Source: an uncultured Ruminococcus sp.
Lineage (GTDB): Bacteria; Bacillota; Clostridia; Oscillospirales; CAG-272
Assembly: GCA_902791785.1 (NCBI GenBank)
Contig: CADAXH010000032.1
Location: forward strand, 1-10,877
Reading direction: 5' to 3'
Length of the DNA stretch: 10,877 nt
Shown: positions 8,301 to 10,877 of the stretch, piece after piece
Layout: each line of letters opens with the position of its first letter
How positions within the stretch are numbered: the first letter of the stretch is position 1
Translations under genes and position numbers: made by a program
Notes under the pieces: generated by a model
The model's database searches: none
Told to the model about the DNA's origin: nothing
Seen by the model: only the letters and a program-made list of their open reading frames with translations

Positions 8301-8906
8301 ATCATTTGTGCAAACCATTGGTATTCCGTGCTTTTCATGAAGATCGCGAATGAATTCGTTCACTTCCTTTTGTCTGGATATGCCGTGGTCCTGAAGTTCA
8401 AGATAATAGTTTCCTCTCCCGAAGAGAGCGTCCATTTTCAACGCATGTTCTTCCGCCTCTCTGAAGTCTCCGGACGCCACCATTTGTGATATGTAACCCG
8501 CAAGACATGCAGAAAGACATACGAGTCCCTCATGGTGATTCTCAAGCAGTTCCATATCTATTCTCGGTTTCCCGTAAAAACCTTCAGTAAAACTTCTTGA
8601 AACCATGTAAATGAGGTTTCTGTAACCGGTCTCATTTTTGACCAGCAGAATCAGGTGATATTTTTTCTGATCTTTCCTGTCGAGCATCGATCCAGGAGCC
8701 ACATACACTTCGCAGCCTATGATTGGTTTTATTCCATACTTTTTGCAGGCAAGCCAAAAGTCTACGACCCCATACATAACACCATGATCTGTTATGGCAA
8801 CAGAACTCATGTTGTTTTCATATGCGGCTTTGGCTATGTCCTCTATTCTGCAGGCGCCGTCAAGAAGACTGTATTCGCTGTGTAGGTGAAGGTGACAGAA
8901 TGACAT
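5379..8906 (-). CDS. dnaE: DNA polymerase III alpha subunit DnaE
   Basis: C-family replicative polymerase. In Firmicutes that also have PolC, DnaE mainly extends RNA primers (family knowledge; PolC is not in this window). It has 1175 residues, a normal length. The PHP domain (about 1-210) begins HLHLHSEYSLLDG (5-17), then ITDHG (38-42), GCEVYV (64-69) and TNDVHY (200-205). The palm shows PGRGSGAGS (361-369), PDFDTDF (401-407) with catalytic Asp402 and Asp404, and KFDFLGL (550-556) with the third Asp at 552. A helix-hairpin-helix region follows (about 826-905), then a probable beta-clamp motif QFDFF (920-924) and an OB-fold (about 1000-1045). A short conserved-type C-terminal region ends the protein. 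ATG 8906 fits the family N-terminus and lies 10 bp after whiA. The ribosome site (GGGGG, 4 nt spacing) is poor, which suggests coupling to whiA translation. Last gene before the terminator. Confidence 0.98.
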   Translation of the reverse strand: MSFCHLHLHSEYSLLDGACRIEDIAKAAYENNMSSVAITDHGVMYGVVDFWLACKKYGIKPIIGCEVYVAPGSMLDRKDQKKYHLILLVKNETGYRNLIYMVSRSFTEGFYGKPRIDMELLENHHEGLVCLSACLAGYISQMVASGDFREAEEHALKMDALFGRGNYYLELQDHGISRQKEVNEFIRDLHEKHGIPMVCTNDVHYIKKSDADSQAMLMCIQTNSRFSDGRPFGFETDEFYFKSESEMRVLFGDFEDALENTQKIADMCSYEFDFSHLYLPRFKPETGEDPVDYLKRLAYEGFKKKTESGEISYTSVKNEKVYLERIEYELSVITKMGYSEYYLIVADFINAAKSMNIPTGPGRGSGAGSLVAYLIGITDVDSIKFDLMFERFLNPERVSMPDFDTDFDYERRDEVIEYVSEKYGRDRVSGIITFGTLSAKAVVKDVGRALGMGYSDVDKVSKTIPDGIHVTLKQALEGKLGEMCRENPEVERLIKFSMALEGMPRHASAHAAGIVITDKPVYDYVPMTTGNGMVLTQFPMETVAKLGLLKFDFLGLRYLTIIDDTEKQIKRTEPGFDIKKVPFDDEETYKFISSSQTDGVFQLESAGMKRLLAQMKPYCLEDIIIAISLYRPGPMDSIPLYLENRLHPEKIRYKHEKLKDILEVTSGCIIYQEQVMQICRTIAGFTFGRADVIRRAMSKKKAAEMEKERHAFIYGDKDENGNVKCVGSIANGVSEEIATEIFDEMSSFASYAFNKSHATAYAFLSYRTAYLKRHYPCEYLASLLTSVMGNLNKTAMYMEEARKNNIPVAGPDINEGFEKYSVVVKNGEKSIRFGLLGIKNVGLPFLKAIVSEREENGKYKSFTDFISRMTDKDINKRQVEYLIKSGACDSLGQYRSQLLSEYEAIIDKYARKAKFEEDGQFDFFSMTDAGESHDEEYVYPELPDLSLKEKLNLEKESTGMFFSGHPIDSYSMHSKALKAIQISDINNAFSEDENSGAFRDGQVVTISGIISSRTDKKTRNGDPMAFVNIEDRYSEIELIVFPKVLETSRQLFIVDNPIAVMGKISVSDENVPKIIVEKAIQLLPNPKGYTPAEEEQPVSRTNEDAEKLYLKLKTEDRSLMDRISVILALFPGNTSVTIYIENIKRIVKMQGGVKLNQTMITLLKRILGDDSVVAK

Positions 8907-8910
8907 ATAT

Positions 8911-8915
8911 CCCCC
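8911..8915 (-). promoter_or_regulatory. Weak, closely spaced ribosome binding site of dnaE
   Basis: GGGGG ends only 4 nt before ATG 8906. It can pair with the CCUCC of 16S rRNA through one G-U wobble, but spacing is short compared with 7-9 nt at most other starts here. It begins 1 bp after the whiA stop codon (8919-8917), so ribosomes ending whiA could start dnaE. Confidence 0.5.
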
Positions 8916-8916
8916 G

Positions 8917-9819
8917 TTACTGCTTGCTTTTTATTGATTTATACAATTCTATTAAATGCTTTAGTCTTTTGCTCTCCTGAGATTTCGATACCGGTGGCAG
9001 TTCAAGTTTTGCCAGTTCGGACAAAGACAGGTCAGGATTGTCCATTCTCAGCCTTGCCGTCATTTTCAGCTGAGAGGACAGCTTGCTCAGTTTTTTGTTT
9101 TTAATCAGCCATTCAATTGCCTCAAGCTGCTCCACTGAGGATGCAGCCTGTTTTGACAGATTGGCAATTTCAAAATTTGTCTGTCTGTTCTGTTCATTCC
9201 TGATTGATTTGTATGCCTGGGCATTCATGACTTCAAATGCCTCAATTTTAGCTCCGATGTACGACAGAACATCGCCTACTATATTGCCGTTTCTGTAATA
9301 TGCCACCTGATTTGTTTTTCTTACGGTGAGTTTCGGCATTTCAAAGATGCCTGCCATGAAAGAGGAAAAATCTGCTGCAAGATCCGCATTGTCGAACCTG
9401 AATTCTATTGAGTAGCTCTTTTCCGGAGGATTGACAAATCCGCAAGACATGTAAGCTCCTCTGACAAATGCAGCCTTTTCCTTTTCCCCTTTGACAATTT
9501 CTGCATTGATTCTGAGGATTCCGTCAGGCCAGTATCTCTCAAAAACCCTCTTCGATTCTTCTTCGCCAAGGACGGTCCTGTACAAACATTTGTCCTCGTT
9601 TTTGTTTATGATAAGTGGTACTGTTTCGCAGTCAAAGCATGCGAGCATCAGTCCCGAAAAGACATCGGATACTTCTGCCACATCAGTGGAAAAAACAATT
9701 TCATTTTCAGCAACCGCTTTCGAATACATAATCATCCCGAGGAGCTCGGCATTTGTTTCGCTGTCACTGTCCGGAAACAACAAAGCTATTGTTCTTTTGA
9801 CCTCTGAAGAAAATGACAC
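8917..9819 (-). CDS. whiA: WhiA-family DNA-binding protein (DUF199, LAGLIDADG-like domain plus HTH)
   Basis: WhiA is needed for sporulation septation in Streptomyces and affects cell division and chromosome segregation in Bacillus (YvcL). It has a degenerate LAGLIDADG homing-endonuclease fold without nuclease activity, joined to a helix-turn-helix. This copy has 300 residues, slightly short for the family (about 305-330). Seen: MSFSSEVK start; FVRGAYMSCGFVNPPEKSYS (118-137), the family's RGAFLAGGSVNDP block; YYRNGNIVGDVLSYIGA (174-190); NRQTNFEIANLSKQAA (211-226), the family's NRxxNCExANLxKT block; and the HTH with LSELAKLELPPVSKSQESKR (266-285). The start is GTG, with AGGAG 8 nt upstream; the ATG just before it is out of frame. 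It lies 11 bp after murB and 10 bp before dnaE. Oddities: the usual Cys of the NC motif is Phe216, and the HTH lacks the common SKSGxxHR sequence. Confidence 0.93.
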   Translation of the reverse strand: MSFSSEVKRTIALLFPDSDSETNAELLGMIMYSKAVAENEIVFSTDVAEVSDVFSGLMLACFDCETVPLIINKNEDKCLYRTVLGEEESKRVFERYWPDGILRINAEIVKGEKEKAAFVRGAYMSCGFVNPPEKSYSIEFRFDNADLAADFSSFMAGIFEMPKLTVRKTNQVAYYRNGNIVGDVLSYIGAKIEAFEVMNAQAYKSIRNEQNRQTNFEIANLSKQAASSVEQLEAIEWLIKNKKLSKLSSQLKMTARLRMDNPDLSLSELAKLELPPVSKSQESKRLKHLIELYKSIKSKQ

Positions 9820-9827
9820 TGTAACAT

Positions 9828-9832
9828 CTCCT
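9828..9832 (-). promoter_or_regulatory. Ribosome binding site of whiA, overlapping the murB stop codon
   Basis: AGGAG lies 8 nt before the GTG at 9819 and overlaps the murB TAG stop (9833-9831) as TAGGAG. This supports the GTG start and suggests translational coupling from murB to whiA. Confidence 0.8.
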
Positions 9833-10724
9833 ACTCTATGAATTCAAACTCGCGTTTCAGCTCAACATCGAATTTCTCTTTTACAATCTCTATGACTTTT
9901 TCTGACAGTTCCATTACATCTTTACTGGTGGCGGAATTGTCGTTGATAATAAAGCCTGCATGCTTTTCGGAAACCTTGGCGCCGCCCACGGTCAGGCCTT
10001 TGAGTCCAGCATCCTCTATGTATTTGCCAGCATACCCAGTCTTTGGCCTTTTAAATGCGCTTCCTGCACTCGGTTTTTCCAGAGGCTGCTTTTCCATGCG
10101 CTCGAACATATAGTTGTTCATCTTGTTTTCAATCTCAGCCTTGTTTCCTTTGCTCAGAGTGATAGATGCGGACAATATTATACAATTGTTATGCTGGAAC
10201 CAGCTTTCTCTGTATGCAAAATCGCACTTCTTTTTTTCAATCGTGACTATACCCTTTCTGGGGATCAGAACGTTGACGTAATTAATGACAGAACTGAACT
10301 CTCCTCCGAATGCACCTGCGTTCATGTAAACGGCTCCGCCGAGGCTTCCCGGTATTCCGTACGCAAACTCAAGTCCGGAGAGAGAAAACTTGCACACCTC
10401 CATTGCGAGCTTCGTCACCGGAACCCCTGCTTCGACCAGTATTTCGTTTGACCTGAAATAGATCTTGTTCATCTTACTGGTCTTAATGATGATTCCTTTA
10501 AAGCCCTCGTCTGAAAACAGAACGTTGCTTGCATTTCCGATCAGTCTGTATCTTATCTTTTTGGATTCGGCAAATTTCACCAGTTCAGACATCTGATTGA
10601 TACTGCTGGTAAGTGCAACAATGTCTGCCTCTCCTCCTATTTTGAATGAGGATATCTTGGACAGCCTGTAATTCTCCTTTATTTCACATATAGAAGCAAT
10701 TTTGTCTATCAGAGCGCGTTCCAT
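9831..10724 (-). CDS. murB: UDP-N-acetylenolpyruvoylglucosamine reductase MurB (short, type II)
   Basis: NADPH-dependent flavoenzyme that reduces UDP-GlcNAc-enolpyruvate to UDP-MurNAc in cytoplasmic peptidoglycan precursor synthesis. It has 297 residues, typical of the shorter Gram-positive type. The FAD-binding half shows SSFKIGGEADIV (25-36), LIGNASNVLF (61-70) and YGIPGSLGGAVYMNAGAFGG (122-141). The substrate half shows FAYRES (169-174), KPSAGSAFKRP (217-227) with presumed proton donor Ser222, GYAGKYIEDAGLKG (230-243) and SEKHAGFIIN (252-261). VELKREFEF (287-295) places the C-terminal catalytic Glu at 292. The frame is open to 10769, but ATG 10724 is chosen: AGGAG sits 7 nt upstream and the longer start lies upstream of the predicted transcript start. 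First gene of the murB-whiA-dnaE unit. Oddity: Ala replaces the second Gly of the common GNGSN FAD loop. Confidence 0.97.
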   Translation of the reverse strand: MERALIDKIASICEIKENYRLSKISSFKIGGEADIVALTSSINQMSELVKFAESKKIRYRLIGNASNVLFSDEGFKGIIIKTSKMNKIYFRSNEILVEAGVPVTKLAMEVCKFSLSGLEFAYGIPGSLGGAVYMNAGAFGGEFSSVINYVNVLIPRKGIVTIEKKKCDFAYRESWFQHNNCIILSASITLSKGNKAEIENKMNNYMFERMEKQPLEKPSAGSAFKRPKTGYAGKYIEDAGLKGLTVGGAKVSEKHAGFIINDNSATSKDVMELSEKVIEIVKEKFDVELKREFEFIE

Positions 10725-10731
10725 AACATTT

Positions 10732-10736
10732 CTCCT
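10732..10736 (-). promoter_or_regulatory. Ribosome binding site of murB
   Basis: AGGAG ends 7 nt before ATG 10724, about 10 nt downstream of the predicted transcript start. It fixes the murB start at 10724 and not at the upstream in-frame ATG (10769). Confidence 0.8.
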
Positions 10737-10749
10737 ATTCTCTGCACCT

Positions 10750-10779
10750 ATTATACCAAAACTGTGCATTCATTAACAA
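10750..10779 (-). promoter_or_regulatory. Extended -10 promoter for murB-whiA-dnaE
   Basis: On the minus strand TGGTATAAT gives a perfect -10 box (10755-10750) with the TGn extension. A moderate -35 box TTGTTA (10779-10774; 4 of 6 consensus bases) lies 18 bp upstream. Predicted transcription start is near 10743, leaving a leader of about 19 nt. No other promoter of similar quality is visible in the 10-11 bp gaps further down the unit. Confidence 0.75.
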
Positions 10780-10877
10780 CCACCTGTGCCATTTTTCTTT
10801 TATGTTAGTTCAAGGTAAAAGGTGAAGAAAACACATATTTCCTTGCATGGACGACAACTCCGTGGACACTTCCTTCC
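10780..10877. other. Unassigned window end; possible tail of an upstream minus-strand gene
   Basis: No gene can be identified in these 98 bases. On the minus strand one frame stays open from the window edge to TAA at 10807-10805 and would end in HARKYVFSSPFTLN; another stays open to TAA at 10802-10800. On the plus strand a GTG at 10822 preceded by AAGG-like sequence opens a frame to the edge (VKKTHISLHG). All are too short to choose between. I see no clear terminator hairpin before the murB promoter. Confidence 0.2.

Noticed and set aside
9960..10451. Plus-strand open frame of 163 codons inside murB
   Set aside because: Antisense to strongly conserved MurB motifs, no convincing ribosome site, low-complexity hydrophobic and Cys-rich translation typical of antisense frames.
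10725..10769. In-frame 15-residue N-terminal extension of MurB
   Set aside because: It spans the TATAAT box and starts upstream of the predicted transcription start; ATG 10724 has AGGAG at good spacing.
1..10877. Mobile element, CRISPR array, tRNA, rRNA, intein or phage genes
   Set aside because: Coding genes fill almost the whole window without interruption, and no repeats, cloverleaf-like sequence or insertion boundaries were seen.

Overview
The window holds two head-to-tail transcription units, all on the minus strand, with very little non-coding DNA. It looks like a chromosomal housekeeping segment of a low- to moderate-GC Firmicute, probably class Clostridia. The taxonomic inference rests on a GlgC/GlgD pair of ADP-glucose pyrophosphorylase paralogues (GlgD is typical of Firmicutes), a WhiA (DUF199) protein, a Firmicute-style DnaE with a histidine-rich PHP domain, strong AGGAG-type ribosome binding sites and consensus sigma-A promoters. 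I cannot name the species.

Unit 1, read from high to low coordinates, is murB (10724-9831), whiA (9819-8917, GTG start) and dnaE (8906-5379). It starts from an extended -10 promoter at about 10750-10779. Gaps between its genes are 10-11 bp. It ends at a strong intrinsic terminator (5344-5371) just after the dnaE stop. The unit combines a peptidoglycan precursor enzyme, a DNA-binding regulator linked to cell division, and a replicative polymerase subunit. The genes rapZ and yvcK, which usually sit directly upstream of whiA in Firmicutes, are not between murB and whiA.

Unit 2 is the glycogen synthesis operon glgB (5269-3353), glgC (3334-2114), glgD (2117-978) and glgA (978 to beyond the left edge). 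A textbook promoter (TTGATA, 17 bp, TATAAT at 5331-5303) lies in the 109 bp between dnaE and glgB, directly behind the dnaE terminator. glgC/glgD overlap by 4 bp (ATGA) and glgD/glgA share one base (TAATG), so translation is probably coupled. GlgC with GlgD would make ADP-glucose, GlgA would polymerise it into alpha-1,4-glucan, and GlgB would add alpha-1,6 branches. The order B-C-D-A matches Bacillus glgBCDAP, so glgP may lie beyond position 1.

The last ~100 bases (10780-10877) hold no gene I can identify. I saw no RNA genes, mobile elements, CRISPR arrays, inteins or frameshifts, and no previously undescribed system. The points worth a second look are modest: the missing rapZ-yvcK pair, a GC-rich near-palindrome against the glg promoter, substitutions in signature motifs of GlgA, GlgD, MurB and WhiA, and an apparently intact PHP metal site in DnaE.
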